Below, piece by piece: positions 51,127 through 61,500 of a stretch of 64,000 bases of DNA. The stretch is taken from contig JAWKUA010000007.1 in assembly GCA_041398785.1 (NCBI GenBank), positions 62,001-126,000 of the forward strand, written 5' to 3'. A program made the translations under genes and the position numbers. The stretch is from Planctomycetaceae bacterium. GTDB taxonomy: Bacteria; Planctomycetota; Planctomycetia; Planctomycetales; Planctomycetaceae. A model generated the notes under the pieces. That model was not told the DNA's origin. It did no database searches and saw nothing but the letters and a program-made list of their open reading frames with translations. Position 1 is the stretch's first letter; each line of letters opens with the position of its first letter.

Positions 51127-53913
51127 TTGGGACCTCATGACGGCGAAGAGCAGAATGATTCCGGGGAATCACTTCGGGGAATTCAGGCTGTCGGCGACCG
51201 CTTTCTGGAAGAACTTCGGGCCGGGGGCTCGCCGGAGATCGGGACTTTCCTACAGAGGTTCGAATCACCCGACCACGCGACTGTCTTTCGGCTGCTGCTG
51301 AGTCTGGAAGTTGAACATCGACGACAGTCCGGTCGGACTCCGACAGTTGCCGACTATCTGCCGAGGTTTGCTGACTTCCAAGACATCGTCGTCGCAGTCC
51401 TGGACGATGAGTGGTCCACAGCCGAGCCGCCGGGTCCCGAATCTTCCATCCCGCTGACGTCCGAAGTTCAGACGAAGCTGCCGGATCGGCTGCCTTCCGT
51501 CAGCGATATCAACGTCGCCTATGCATCGGCTGACGAAGAACGCCGGGGCGGCAGTCGGCTGGATACCAGAACGCTGCCAGCGGCGCTCGGCAGTCCGTTG
51601 TCACCTTCAGCGCACGCCGGTGAGACCATAGCCGGCCGCTACACGCTGCAAACACTGCTGGGCGAGGGCGGGATGGGTCAGGTTTGGGCCGCAAGTCAGC
51701 GGGAACCGGTCAGGCGTCGCGTTGCGGTCAAGCTGATCAAACCGGGAATGGACTCCCGTGCTGTCATCCAGCGCTTTGAACAGGAACGCCAGGCTCTGGC
51801 GGTCATGAATCATCCCGGCATCGCACGAATCCTGGATGGCGGGCTGACGGACGAGCGCCGGCCGTATTTCGTGATGGAGCTTGTCGACGGACAGCCTCTA
51901 ACCACATTCTGCGACAAACAGCGACTTGGTATTCGGGAGCGGCTGGAGTTGTTCGTCACGATTTGCCATGCCGTGCAGCACGCCCACCAAAAGGGAATTG
52001 TACATCGCGACCTGAAGCCCTCGAATATCCTGGTGTCGCTTCAGGACGGTCGCCCCGTGTTGAAAGTCATCGATTTCGGGCTGGCGAAGGCGATCGGCGG
52101 CGGGATGTCGGATCTGTCGCTGACTTCGCAATTCGGTGCCGTTGTCGGCACATTGGAATACATGTCGCCGGAGCAGGCGAGTTCTTCCGGAACCGACGTC
52201 GACACCCGCACAGATATCTATTCGCTGGGTGTGATCCTTTACGAGCTGCTGACGGGTCTGCGTCCGATCGCCGCCGGTCGGCTACGGCGCGCGGCGCTGG
52301 ACGAGATGATCCGGGTGATTCGCGATGAAGAGCCGTCAAGACCGTCAACGAGGCTTTCGGCAGACGAATCGCTGCCTTCGCTGGCGGCCGTCCGTAAGAT
52401 TGAACCCAGCCGGCTGACCAGACTGCTGCGCGGTGATCTGGACTGGCTCGTCATGAAATGTCTCGAAAAACAGCGGGACCGCCGGTACGAAACCGCAAGC
52501 GGACTGGCTCGTGACGTTGAGCGATTTCTGGCCAATGAAGCCGTGGAGGCCAGGCCGCCAAGCGTTGCTTACCGCATGCAGAAGTTCCTGCGCAGGAACC
52601 GGCTGCCGGTTACGGCGTCTGCGATCATTCTGCTGGCCGTCGCCGGAGGGATCATCGGAACGGCCTGGGGAATGATGCGTGCCGAACGCGCTCGCGCTGA
52701 CGCCGACCTCAACCGCAGAGTTGCTGACAAGGAAGAGAAACTGTCCGGACAACTCAGCGATTACCTGGTGCGGACTTTTGAATCCGCGAATCCCGTTGGT
52801 CTGGAAGATGCCGGCTTCCTGCGATCCGACGCGAGATCGAACGAGGGACTTGCCAGACGGATGCTGGACGGCGGCGCCGACATTGTTAATGAGTACATGC
52901 AGGACAAGCCACTGATGCGGGCTCGTTTGCTCGACGCAATCGGCAACTCGTACAGAAACCTCGGCGACTGGGACGTTGCCGATCGCTGGCTGAACGATAG
53001 CTACAACATTCGCCGACAGGAACTCGGGGAGGCGGATGCCACAACAGTCACGGGCCTACTCAGTCTGGCTCACTTGTCGCGGGATCGAGGCCGCTATTCG
53101 GAAGCCGAACGGCTCTACCGCAGCATCATTTCCGCGCGTGAAGCACTGTTCGGCACTGCCGATCCCGCTGTCGCGGAAGCAAAGTCGTATCTGGCGTGGA
53201 TGCTCTTCTTTCAGCCGCTAAGCACGGATGGCCCCCAGTTCAATCAAGAAACCCTGGCCGAAGCGGAACGATTGCTGCTGGAAGTTCTGGACGTTCGACA
53301 GCAACAGAATCCGCCCGACCACCACAACATCGGCATTACCCTGGCAGCACTGGCCAGTGTCAAGTTCGGTCAGCAACACCAGGAACCTGCCGCTTTGGAG
53401 TACGCATCGCGCGCGGCTGCGGAATTCCAGCTCAGCAGCAAAGACGCAGAATTCGGCAGGGCCATGCTGAGCCTGATCCTGGCCGATTCCCACCGGCGCG
53501 CGGGACGTTTCGAGGAGGCGGAGGCGATCTACCTGAAGGTCCTTGATCTGGCACGCCAGAGCCTTGGTCATGAACATCCGCTCGTCATCATGCAGTTGGC
53601 GAATCTGGCGGGGCTGTATCGAAAACAGGGCGATATGGTGAACGCCGAAAAGACGATTCTGGAGTTTGCGAATCTGGTACGCCCCGTACCGGCGTTTCGA
53701 AGTCAGCCCGTCGTTGTGGACGCTCTCATGCAATACGGTGACGAAGTCCGGCGCATGCGCAGCAAAGAAGAAGCGGAGAGCCTTTACCGCGAAGCATTGC
53801 TATACGCCCACGAACGCCCCGACGGCAACGAACGCAACGTCTCGAACTTCAAAAACGTCTGGCGACTCCGCAGGATGAATAATCCAACGGAACCTGTTTC
53901 CCGCCCGTCGTAG
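51127..53913 (+). CDS. Transmembrane Ser/Thr protein kinase with C-terminal TPRs
   Basis: 928 aa from TTG 51127 (GAGGAT at 51114-51119); an earlier in-frame GTG at 50989 would add a non-coding-like stretch. Residues 1-160 are a helical N-terminal region (GDRFLEELRAGGSPEIGTFL) common to planctomycete kinases. Kinase domain: YTLQTLLGEGGMGQVWAASQ, K202 in RRVAVKLIKPG, HRD at 293-295 (HRDLKPSNILV), DFG in VIDFGLAKAI and the GTLEYMSPEQA lobe start, so it is fully active by sequence. A membrane helix (ASAIILLAVAGGIIGTAWGM) at about 495-515 is followed by a coiled segment and TPRs (YRNLGDWDVADRWLNDSYNI, RGRYSEAERLYRSIISAREA, AGRFEEAEAIYLKVLDLARQ, EAESLYREALLYA). The TPRs face outside. Role: signalling at the membrane, substrates unknown. 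Confidence 0.92.
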   Translation: MGPHDGEEQNDSGESLRGIQAVGDRFLEELRAGGSPEIGTFLQRFESPDHATVFRLLLSLEVEHRRQSGRTPTVADYLPRFADFQDIVVAVLDDEWSTAEPPGPESSIPLTSEVQTKLPDRLPSVSDINVAYASADEERRGGSRLDTRTLPAALGSPLSPSAHAGETIAGRYTLQTLLGEGGMGQVWAASQREPVRRRVAVKLIKPGMDSRAVIQRFEQERQALAVMNHPGIARILDGGLTDERRPYFVMELVDGQPLTTFCDKQRLGIRERLELFVTICHAVQHAHQKGIVHRDLKPSNILVSLQDGRPVLKVIDFGLAKAIGGGMSDLSLTSQFGAVVGTLEYMSPEQASSSGTDVDTRTDIYSLGVILYELLTGLRPIAAGRLRRAALDEMIRVIRDEEPSRPSTRLSADESLPSLAAVRKIEPSRLTRLLRGDLDWLVMKCLEKQRDRRYETASGLARDVERFLANEAVEARPPSVAYRMQKFLRRNRLPVTASAIILLAVAGGIIGTAWGMMRAERARADADLNRRVADKEEKLSGQLSDYLVRTFESANPVGLEDAGFLRSDARSNEGLARRMLDGGADIVNEYMQDKPLMRARLLDAIGNSYRNLGDWDVADRWLNDSYNIRRQELGEADATTVTGLLSLAHLSRDRGRYSEAERLYRSIISAREALFGTADPAVAEAKSYLAWMLFFQPLSTDGPQFNQETLAEAERLLLEVLDVRQQQNPPDHHNIGITLAALASVKFGQQHQEPAALEYASRAAAEFQLSSKDAEFGRAMLSLILADSHRRAGRFEEAEAIYLKVLDLARQSLGHEHPLVIMQLANLAGLYRKQGDMVNAEKTILEFANLVRPVPAFRSQPVVVDALMQYGDEVRRMRSKEEAESLYREALLYAHERPDGNERNVSNFKNVWRLRRMNNPTEPVSRPS

Positions 53914-54166
53914 ACAGGCCTGCGGCTGACACTATCGGTTGGGAACGTGCACGTTTCCTGTCCGTTCGCGATCAACGCATACCCTCCCGTTTCAACGGGG
54001 GTGAAGCAACGTCGCTGCACTGGTAAATTCTTTCTGCCGATCGCCTTAAAGCTGACGCCCGGTTGACGAACTTTCTCGTTTCGTGCTCGTTCCGTAAACG
54101 TTCCCTCGATTGCACCGACCACAGCCCTCCGCTCCATTGTCGCCGCAACGCCTCACCAACGGTGGC

Positions 54167-55708
54167 TCAGCCGATGGCCAGTTCCATGATCTGTTCCTGA
54201 GTCACTCGCAGGTGAGGCTCCGCGGAGGAATTGTCCAGTTCCCCGGTGACTCGGCCGCTGTGCATCACAAGGATCCGGTCGCTCATGCCGAGCACCTCCG
54301 GCAGTTCTGAACTGATCATGATGATGGCTTTGCCCTGTGCCGCCAGCTTGTTCAGCAGCAGATAGATTTCATGCTTGGCGCCGACGTCGATGCCGCGCGT
54401 CGGTTCGTCAAAGATGATCACTTCGGCATTGCGCTGCAGCCACTTGGCCAGCACGACCTTCTGCTGATTGCCTCCCGAAAGGTTGCCGGCCAACTGCTGC
54501 TGGTGGGGAATGCGAATCGACAGCGACGTGACATATTCGCCAAGCCGCCGGCGTTCTTCCCGCTCACGGACAAGCCCGAAACGCGACAGTCGCGACAGAT
54601 TCGGCAGACCAAAGTTGTCGCGCACGCTGTGATTCAGCACCAGCCCCTGAGCTTTGCGGTCTTCCGTCAGCAAACAGATGCCGGCTCGAATCGCATCACG
54701 CGGATGACGGATCCGCAGCGGCTTTCCGTCCAGCACGATCGTTCCGCTGTCGGGAACGTCCGCCCCGAAAATTAGCCGCACCGTTTCCGTGCGGCCGGCG
54801 CCGACCAGTCCGGTAATTCCCAGCACTTCGCCGGCCCGAACGCAAAAGCTGACGTTCTGCACGGCGGTTCCGCGCCCAAGACCGCTGACTTCCAGCCGCA
54901 CATCGCCGGGCGGTATGTGTTCCTTCGGAAACTCGTTGTCGATAAATCGCCCAACCATCAGTTCAATCATGCGCTGCCGCGTGATGTCGGCGATGGGCAC
55001 GTCGGCAATGTGTTCGCCGTCGCGCAGCACGGTTACGGAATCTGCGATTTCCTGGACTTCATCCAGTCGGTGACTGATGTAGACGATGCCGATGCCGTCG
55101 TTCTGAAGATCGCGAATGATGCGAAACAGACACGTCACTTCCTGCGGCGTCAGCGCGGCGGACGGTTCGTCCATGACCAGAATGCGCACATCCTGAGACA
55201 GCGCTTTGGCGATTTCGACAAGCTGCTGCTGAGCGATCGACAACAGTCGGCACGGCATGTCCAGCGGCACGGACACACCCATGCGGCCGAAGATCTCCGC
55301 CGCGCAAGAGCGCTCGTGTGAACGATGCACGAACACGCGCGATCGTTCGCGGCCCAGAAAGATGTTTTCCCACGCGGTCAGGGCCGGGATCAGGTTGAAT
55401 TCCTGATAGATGACACCGATGCCCGCATCCATGGCGGAACGGGGATCTGCCAGGCGGACTGAGGTTCCGTCGATGTCGATCGTCCCGGCATCCGGCTGGT
55501 GAGCTCCGCCGAGTATCCTGATCAGCGTGCTCTTGCCGGCGCCGTTTTCACCAATCAGAGCGACGACTTCACCGCGGTTCAGCGTCAGCGAAACATCATT
55601 CAGCGCGCGGACCCCCGGAAACGACTTGCTGATGCCGTTCATCTGCAGCAGCGGCGAAAAAAGGAAACCGCCAGAGATGATCGTGTTCTCCTTCTGAATT
55701 GCGGCCAT
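54167..55708 (-). CDS. RbsA/MglA-type sugar ABC transporter ATPase (tandem ABC domains)
   Basis: 513 aa with two ABC domains, the sugar-import (ribose/galactose/xylose) architecture. First domain: LQMNGISKSFPGVRALNDVS, Walker A GENGAGKSTL, Walker B ILVMDEPSAALTPQEV (with Ala for Thr) and YISHRLDEVQEIAD. Second domain: GITGLVGAGRTE (degenerate Walker A, as normal here), signature LSGGNQQKVVLAKWL, Walker B VIIFDEPTRGIDVGAKHEIY and MISSELPEVLGMSDRILVMH. A 20-residue N-terminal extension precedes it. It should energise sugar uptake, yet no RbsC permease or RbsB binding protein is beside it; a secreted protein gene lies upstream and the kinase gene downstream. Partners must be elsewhere, or the locus has lost them. 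Confidence 0.9.
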   Translation of the reverse strand: MAAIQKENTIISGGFLFSPLLQMNGISKSFPGVRALNDVSLTLNRGEVVALIGENGAGKSTLIRILGGAHQPDAGTIDIDGTSVRLADPRSAMDAGIGVIYQEFNLIPALTAWENIFLGRERSRVFVHRSHERSCAAEIFGRMGVSVPLDMPCRLLSIAQQQLVEIAKALSQDVRILVMDEPSAALTPQEVTCLFRIIRDLQNDGIGIVYISHRLDEVQEIADSVTVLRDGEHIADVPIADITRQRMIELMVGRFIDNEFPKEHIPPGDVRLEVSGLGRGTAVQNVSFCVRAGEVLGITGLVGAGRTETVRLIFGADVPDSGTIVLDGKPLRIRHPRDAIRAGICLLTEDRKAQGLVLNHSVRDNFGLPNLSRLSRFGLVREREERRRLGEYVTSLSIRIPHQQQLAGNLSGGNQQKVVLAKWLQRNAEVIIFDEPTRGIDVGAKHEIYLLLNKLAAQGKAIIMISSELPEVLGMSDRILVMHSGRVTGELDNSSAEPHLRVTQEQIMELAIG

Positions 55709-55755
55709 GGTGACATGCGGGGTGGCGTTTGTTTCGACGTGCAGGACCCCGCAAT

Positions 55756-57567
55756 TCAGGTTTCGCCCTGACGAACCGAATTCCTGTCGCGGTATGACAC
55801 CATGTGACTCCCCCCAACCTTATTGCATGAGCTGCCGCATCCGTTTTTCGACCAATGCGGGTCATCGCCTTCCAGCCGTTTCGCGAGAACCAGCAGGTAG
55901 GCCACGTCATTCAGCAGCGGCAGCACGTACGCGTCGGTTTCGCTGACGACGTTTTCGATGTCCACCTTGTCGGGCAGTTCGTTCTGCAGATGCCGGAGCA
56001 CCGCTGTCGTGTATTTGTCGCTGAGCGGATCCAGTCCCGAAATCCCGTAGCGAGTCAGTACCGGCAGGATGCGGGTTCGAAAGGCGTCTTCGTGTCGATG
56101 GATCAGAGCCGCCAGAGATTCGCCGACCAGATGCTCACACTGCCCGCCTCCCAGCAGCAGGATGGTCCACGGCTGGCCAACGTGCTGGCTGATAATCAAC
56201 TGAGCGGTATCGGATTCGATCTGAAGCTCCGTGCCCGTCAGTCTTTCGCGAACTTCGATCCGCACAGCGGAGTCACTGGCCTGAAAGGTCGTTGTCGCCT
56301 GACGCCGGCTGAGTGCGGCGGAGATTTCTCCGCTTGAAAAGTGAAGCGCATAGTCGTCGCCGCCCAGTGACGCTCCACGGCCGCCAGGTCCGGCGGCCTC
56401 CTGCAACCGCTGAAACGCAGTCACCAGCGGATCCGAAAATGCCTCCTGCGGGAACGGATCAAGCCGCGCGCGTCCGAATCCGAACGCGGGATTCTGCACG
56501 TTGCCAAACGGATTACCACCGACCGGCACCGCGACCACGTCACGGTCCTGCCAGCCCCCCATTTTCGACTTCAGTGCATCGATCACGCTTTCCGGAACAT
56601 CCTGTTCTCGCAGGCGCTCGATCGCCCGGTCGAGGGACTCCTGAAATTCCCTGCTGACGACTTCGATCTCCTGTTTCAGAAGACGCTGATCACCGGCAAA
56701 GCGGTTGATTCGCAACCGGCCGTCCACAATGCAAAAACGGACGACTGCTCTGAACGCCCTGCCGACGTCGCCTTCCGTCAGCGGTCCGTCTTCAAAACTG
56801 ACGGGCGGAAACTCCGGCAAGGCGTCTTCCCTGGGCAAGTTCAGTGCGACGGCCTGGTCGATCGGCAACTGCGTAACATCCGTCAACAGCGGCTGCAGAT
56901 CGTCGCGGAAATAGTCCTCGTTGTCCTGAACCAGCCTGGCGAATGAACTCCCTGCCAGAGACTTTGTATCTCCGTCAATGGACGAACAGACCAAAACTAC
57001 ATCTCCGTTTCGGAGGACCTGAACGAAGTCCGACGCCCTTCGAAACAACAGCCGCACTCGCCGGCCGTCGATTGCCAATCTGAACGATCGCTGGCTGCCC
57101 GCCAGTTCGCTAAGTTCGAGCTTCAGATCGTCGCCTTCGGTCGTGAGCCGGCCATCCAGCATGGCTGATGTCCAGGACCGCGTGACGCGATCGCCGATGC
57201 CGGAACGGGATCCGCTGCGATAACCGCCGCTTTCCAGAGCCATGCGTTCGAACAGTTGCTCAAGCGGGCTGACTTCCTGATCTGCGAACGGATTCCGCTG
57301 CGGCGGTGTCAGAACTGCGCCACCCGCAAGACCCAGGCCTCCCGGGAGCTTCGGCTGCGGTGGTTTCGGCAGAGGTCGTTTCGCGGCGACTTCCCAGTGA
57401 TCGCGCTTCAACTGAAGCTGCCCGTCGTCGCCGACGTCGAGTTTCGTCAACTGGTTCAGCGTCCATTGAACGGCGGCAAAGCCGGAGTCGCCGTCGTCCG
57501 CAGACGCAGGCGTTTGAATCAGGCTGAGTCCGGTCATGGCTGCCAGCGCCAGGAACATTCGTCGCAT
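55756..57567 (-). CDS. Secreted hypothetical protein, 603 aa
   Basis: ATG 57565-57567 opens a clear signal peptide (MRRMFLALAAMTGLSLIQTP then ASADDGD). The mature part begins with a basic Pro/Gly linker (RPLPKPPQPKLPGGLGLAGG), an NPFADQ motif typical of planctomycete secreted proteins, then a long mixed domain. That domain contains ALNLPREDALPEFPPVSFED, a coiled stretch (FQESLDRAIERLREQDVPES) and, toward the end, LIISQHVGQPWTILLLGGGQ and VEHV-like YVLPLLNDVAYLLVLAKRLE. The C-terminus is Cys/Gly-rich (NGCGSSCNKVGGSHMVSYRD). I know no family name. Periplasmic or outer-envelope location is well supported, function is not. It is 47 bp upstream of the orphan ABC ATPase and co-oriented. Confidence 0.72.
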   Translation of the reverse strand: MRRMFLALAAMTGLSLIQTPASADDGDSGFAAVQWTLNQLTKLDVGDDGQLQLKRDHWEVAAKRPLPKPPQPKLPGGLGLAGGAVLTPPQRNPFADQEVSPLEQLFERMALESGGYRSGSRSGIGDRVTRSWTSAMLDGRLTTEGDDLKLELSELAGSQRSFRLAIDGRRVRLLFRRASDFVQVLRNGDVVLVCSSIDGDTKSLAGSSFARLVQDNEDYFRDDLQPLLTDVTQLPIDQAVALNLPREDALPEFPPVSFEDGPLTEGDVGRAFRAVVRFCIVDGRLRINRFAGDQRLLKQEIEVVSREFQESLDRAIERLREQDVPESVIDALKSKMGGWQDRDVVAVPVGGNPFGNVQNPAFGFGRARLDPFPQEAFSDPLVTAFQRLQEAAGPGGRGASLGGDDYALHFSSGEISAALSRRQATTTFQASDSAVRIEVRERLTGTELQIESDTAQLIISQHVGQPWTILLLGGGQCEHLVGESLAALIHRHEDAFRTRILPVLTRYGISGLDPLSDKYTTAVLRHLQNELPDKVDIENVVSETDAYVLPLLNDVAYLLVLAKRLEGDDPHWSKNGCGSSCNKVGGSHMVSYRDRNSVRQGET

Positions 57568-57764
57568 GCTTCGGCACTCCTGCTTTGGGTTAAAGTGAAC
57601 TCCGTTCGTATCTGGATCAGCACATTTTCCCGCGTTGACTCGGCTGCGGCAACCGATTCTGAGATTCCTGCAGCGATTTGAAGCCACGCGGCGGCGGCAA
57701 CATTAGCATGCGGCCGGAAGAGCGGCTTATGTCCGCTGTCAGCCTGCTGCATTCAGGAATCACG

Positions 57765-58454
57765 ATGACTGACAATTCGGAATTCGGTGTGATCTTTGAC
57801 GTCGACGGCGTCCTGGTCGATTCGTATGACGCTCACTTTCAGGCATGGCGGACGACGATGACAAAGTACGGCTGGGCCTGCACGGAAGCGGACTTCGCCA
57901 CCGGATTCGGGCGCACCAGCCGCGAAGTGCTGCGAAGCCTGCTGGGCGATGAACTGCCGGACGAAACGATTCGGCAATTCGACGAAGAAAAGGAAGCTCT
58001 GTTTCGCCGGGCAATCGCCGAAGACTTTCCCGCGATGCCGGGAGCCGTGGAGTTGCTTCGCAATCTGGCGGCCGAAGGCGTTCCGATGGCGATCGGGTCG
58101 AGTGCTCCGCCGCCGAATGTTCAGGCGGTGATGGACGCTTTGAACGCGAACGAATTGATTTCGACGGTCATCACGGGAGTCGACGTGACCATCGGCAAGC
58201 CTCACCCGGAAGTGTTTCTGCTGGGAGCTCGCGGGCTGGGCCTGCACCCGTCCCGCTGTGTCGTTCTGGAGGACGCGCCGCCGGGCGTCGAAGCGGCTCT
58301 GGCCGCCGGCAGCCGCTGCCTTGGCGTCGTCAGCCGCGGTCGAACGCGCGAAGAACTGCATCGCGCGGATGCTCACGTCAGCGACCTGACAACGGTCACC
58401 GCGGACATGCTGCGGTCGATCGTAAACGGCGAAGGGCAGTGCCACGCTTCGTGA
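57765..58454 (+). CDS. HAD hydrolase, beta-phosphoglucomutase-like
   Basis: 229 aa from ATG 57765 with AGGA 6 nt upstream. Motif I VIFDVDGVLVDSYDAHFQAW (catalytic Asp, +2 Asp, and the VDS that starts the PGM cap), motif II AIGSSAPPPNVQAVMDALN, motif III Lys in TIGKPHPEVFLLGARGL, motif IV VVLEDAPPGVEAALAAGSRC. Cap type C1 as in beta-phosphoglucomutase and 2-deoxyglucose-6-phosphatase. The acid/base His in the cap is not obvious, so a phosphatase role is at least as likely as mutase. It is divergent from the secreted-protein gene and convergent with the RND pump. Confidence 0.9.
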   Translation: MTDNSEFGVIFDVDGVLVDSYDAHFQAWRTTMTKYGWACTEADFATGFGRTSREVLRSLLGDELPDETIRQFDEEKEALFRRAIAEDFPAMPGAVELLRNLAAEGVPMAIGSSAPPPNVQAVMDALNANELISTVITGVDVTIGKPHPEVFLLGARGLGLHPSRCVVLEDAPPGVEAALAAGSRCLGVVSRGRTREELHRADAHVSDLTTVTADMLRSIVNGEGQCHAS

Positions 58455-58518
58455 ACGGGCCGCCGAATTCCACAACACGGCGGAAAATCGTTCGACGCAT
58501 CGCTCAGCGCAAACGTGG

Positions 58519-61500
58519 TTACGAAATTTCGGTGAGTGCGGCTTCCGACTTCGCATCGGTTACCACGCGTTCGGCTTCCTTCAATCCGAACAGCCAGAAC
58601 AACGCGGGATGCACGAAGAAATCAAGCAGCGTGGAACTGATCAGCCCGCCCAGAATGACGGTTGCGACCGGGTACAGGATTTCCTTGCCCGGTTCGCCGG
58701 CGGCCAGCACCAGCGGCACCAGCCCGATTCCCGATGTCAGAGCCGTCATCAGGACCGGAGCCAGCCGTTCCAGACCGGCGCGGACGATCATGTCCTTCGT
58801 CCAGGATTCGCCTTCGTATCGCACCAGGTGCAGGTAGTGGTTCAGCAGCAGAATCCCGTTGCGGGACGCGATGCCGGCCAGCGAAATGAAACCGACCATC
58901 GCGGCAATCGTCAGCGTCTGTCCCGTCACAACCAGAGCCGCCACGGAACCGATAAACGCCATCGGCAGCGCCGCCATCACCTGCAGCGAAAGGTTGATGG
59001 AACGGAACATCGAAAACAGCACCAGAAACACTCCGATCAGCGACACGCCGAACAGTGCACCGATGACGCGGGAGGCGGACTGCTGACTTTCGAACTGCCC
59101 GCTGTATTCGACGAAGTAACCCGACGGAAGTGACGCCACAACCGGCTGAACTCGCTGCTTGATGTCCCGGACGACGTCTACGACACCACGGTCGGAGACA
59201 TTGCACTGCAGGACAATTCGTCGTCGGACATTTTCGCGATTGATGGTGTTGGGCCCGCCGGATTCATAGATGCGTGCGACGGCTTCCAGCGGCAGCTTTC
59301 CGCCGTCGCGCAGGTCAATCGTCAGGCGGCGCAGAGCCTGCAGGTCTTCGCGATAGTTCTCGTCCAGGCGAATCAGCAGGTCGAACGTGCGCTGACCGGT
59401 CAGCACTTCGGAAACCACCTGGCCGTTCATCGCGGTTTCGATGAACTGATTGACTTCCACCGGCGTCAGTCCGTACAGCAACAGCTTGTCGCGGTCGAGT
59501 TCAATGCGAAGCTGCGGAATCGTGACCTGCGGTTCAACAAGCAGGTCGGTCACTCCGGGGACGGGTCTGATGGCGGCTTCCATCCGGGCGGCTCCGCGAC
59601 GCAGCAGGTCCAGGTCGTCGCCGTAAATCTTGATGCCGATCTGAGCCTTCACGCCCGAAAGCATGTGGGAAATCAGGTGAGCGATCGGCTGTTCGACGGC
59701 TGTGACAATGCCGGGAATGTCGGCCATCGCTTCCCGAATCTCATCCAGTTGCTGTTCCCGGGAACGCGGCGAGTCGGGGTTGAGCTCGATAATGATCTCG
59801 CTCATGTTGACTCCTTCCGCGTGTTCATCCAGTTCCGCGCGACCGGTGCGGCGCACGAACTTCACGACGTCTTCGATCTGACGAAGCCGCTGTTCCACGC
59901 GGTGGCCGATGTCGTTCGAAGTCTGCAGCGACGTGCCCGGCGGCAGCACCACATTCAACTGAATTGCTCCTTCATTGAACGGTGGCAGGAAGTCGCGTTC
60001 CAGACTGACGGCAAACCAGCCGGCCACGATCACGGCTGCGACCGTGACAGCAAGATTCAAAGCCGGAAGCCGCAGACTGAATCGAATGACGATTTCCCCG
60101 ATCCGCTTGATGCACCGCAGCAGTAGTCCGTCCTGTTCATGCTTCTGTTCGTTCAGTTTCTGCCGGCCCAGCAGCCAGTAGGAAAGCACCGGCGTGACCG
60201 TCAGTGAAACAACCAGCGACGACAGAATGGAAACGATATAGGCCACTCCCAGCGGAGCAAACAGTCGGCCTTCCATGCCTGAGAGAGCAAACAGGGGCAC
60301 AAACACCAGAATGACGATCATTGTCCCGAAGACGATCGAGTTACGGATTTCCACGCTCGCCTGGAACACAACCAGCAGTGCGGGCTTCGGATCGGCGCTG
60401 CGGCGATTGTCGCGAAGTCGCCGAAAGATGTTTTCCACGTCCACGATGGCGTCATCAACAAGTTCTCCGATGGCCACCGCCAGGCCCCCCAGAGTCATCG
60501 TGTTGATCGACAGCCCGAAGAATGCGAACACAATCGCCGTCATCACCAGCGACAGCGGAATCGCGGTCAGCGTGATGAATGTGGTGCGAAGATTCAGCAG
60601 AAACAGAAACAGAATGATGACGACCAGAATGCCGCCGTCGCGCAGGGCCTCGACCACATTCGCGACCGCGCGATCGATAAATGATTTCTGCATATACAGC
60701 GGCTCAATCCGCAGGCCGGCCGGCAGCGCCGATCGCAGGTCATCGATGGCGTTCATGATGTCGGTCGTCACGCGGCGCGTGTCGGCTCCCGGCTGCTTGT
60801 TGATGGTCAGAATGACGGCCGGTCCGCCGGACCAAACATCCGCGTTCGCCGTTTCCCTGTCGGGCGACACCAGCGATTCCGAATCTCCGCGGCTTTCGAC
60901 GTTTCGTTTCGCCAGTGTGTCCTGTTCGACGCGGACATAGGCCGCGCTGTCGCCGCGTTTGACCTGTGCGCCTTCGATCACCCGGGCGATCTGACCCAGA
61001 GCCACGGATTGTCCATCGCGAATCGTGACCACTACCTTCTGCAGATCTTCGATCGACTGCACGCGACCGAGAGCTCTGACAAGAAGTTCGCTGGGGCCCT
61101 GTTCGTCCAGGTAGCCGCCCGTCGCGTTCTCATTGCTGTTCTGCACGGCCAGCCGGACCTGCGGCAGCGTGACTCCGAAACGCAGCATCGCGTCCGGGTC
61201 CACCAGCACCTGAAACTGCTTCCGGCCGCCGCCCATCGTAAAGACCTGCGATACTCCTGGTATCGTCAGCAGCCGCTGCCGCACCACCCAGTCGGCCAGA
61301 GTCCGCAGCCGAAGTGAGTCCGCGGTTGAGAGTTGAGCGTTGAGAGTGCGAACATTGCTCTGCGATTCCCCTCGACCCTCGACTCCTAGCTCTCGACCCT
61401 CCTCCCACATTCCCAGCATCAGTATCTGGCCCATGATGGACGAAATCGGAGCCAGAGTCGGGCTGACGCCGGGCGGCATTCGGTCCTGAATAAGCTGCAG

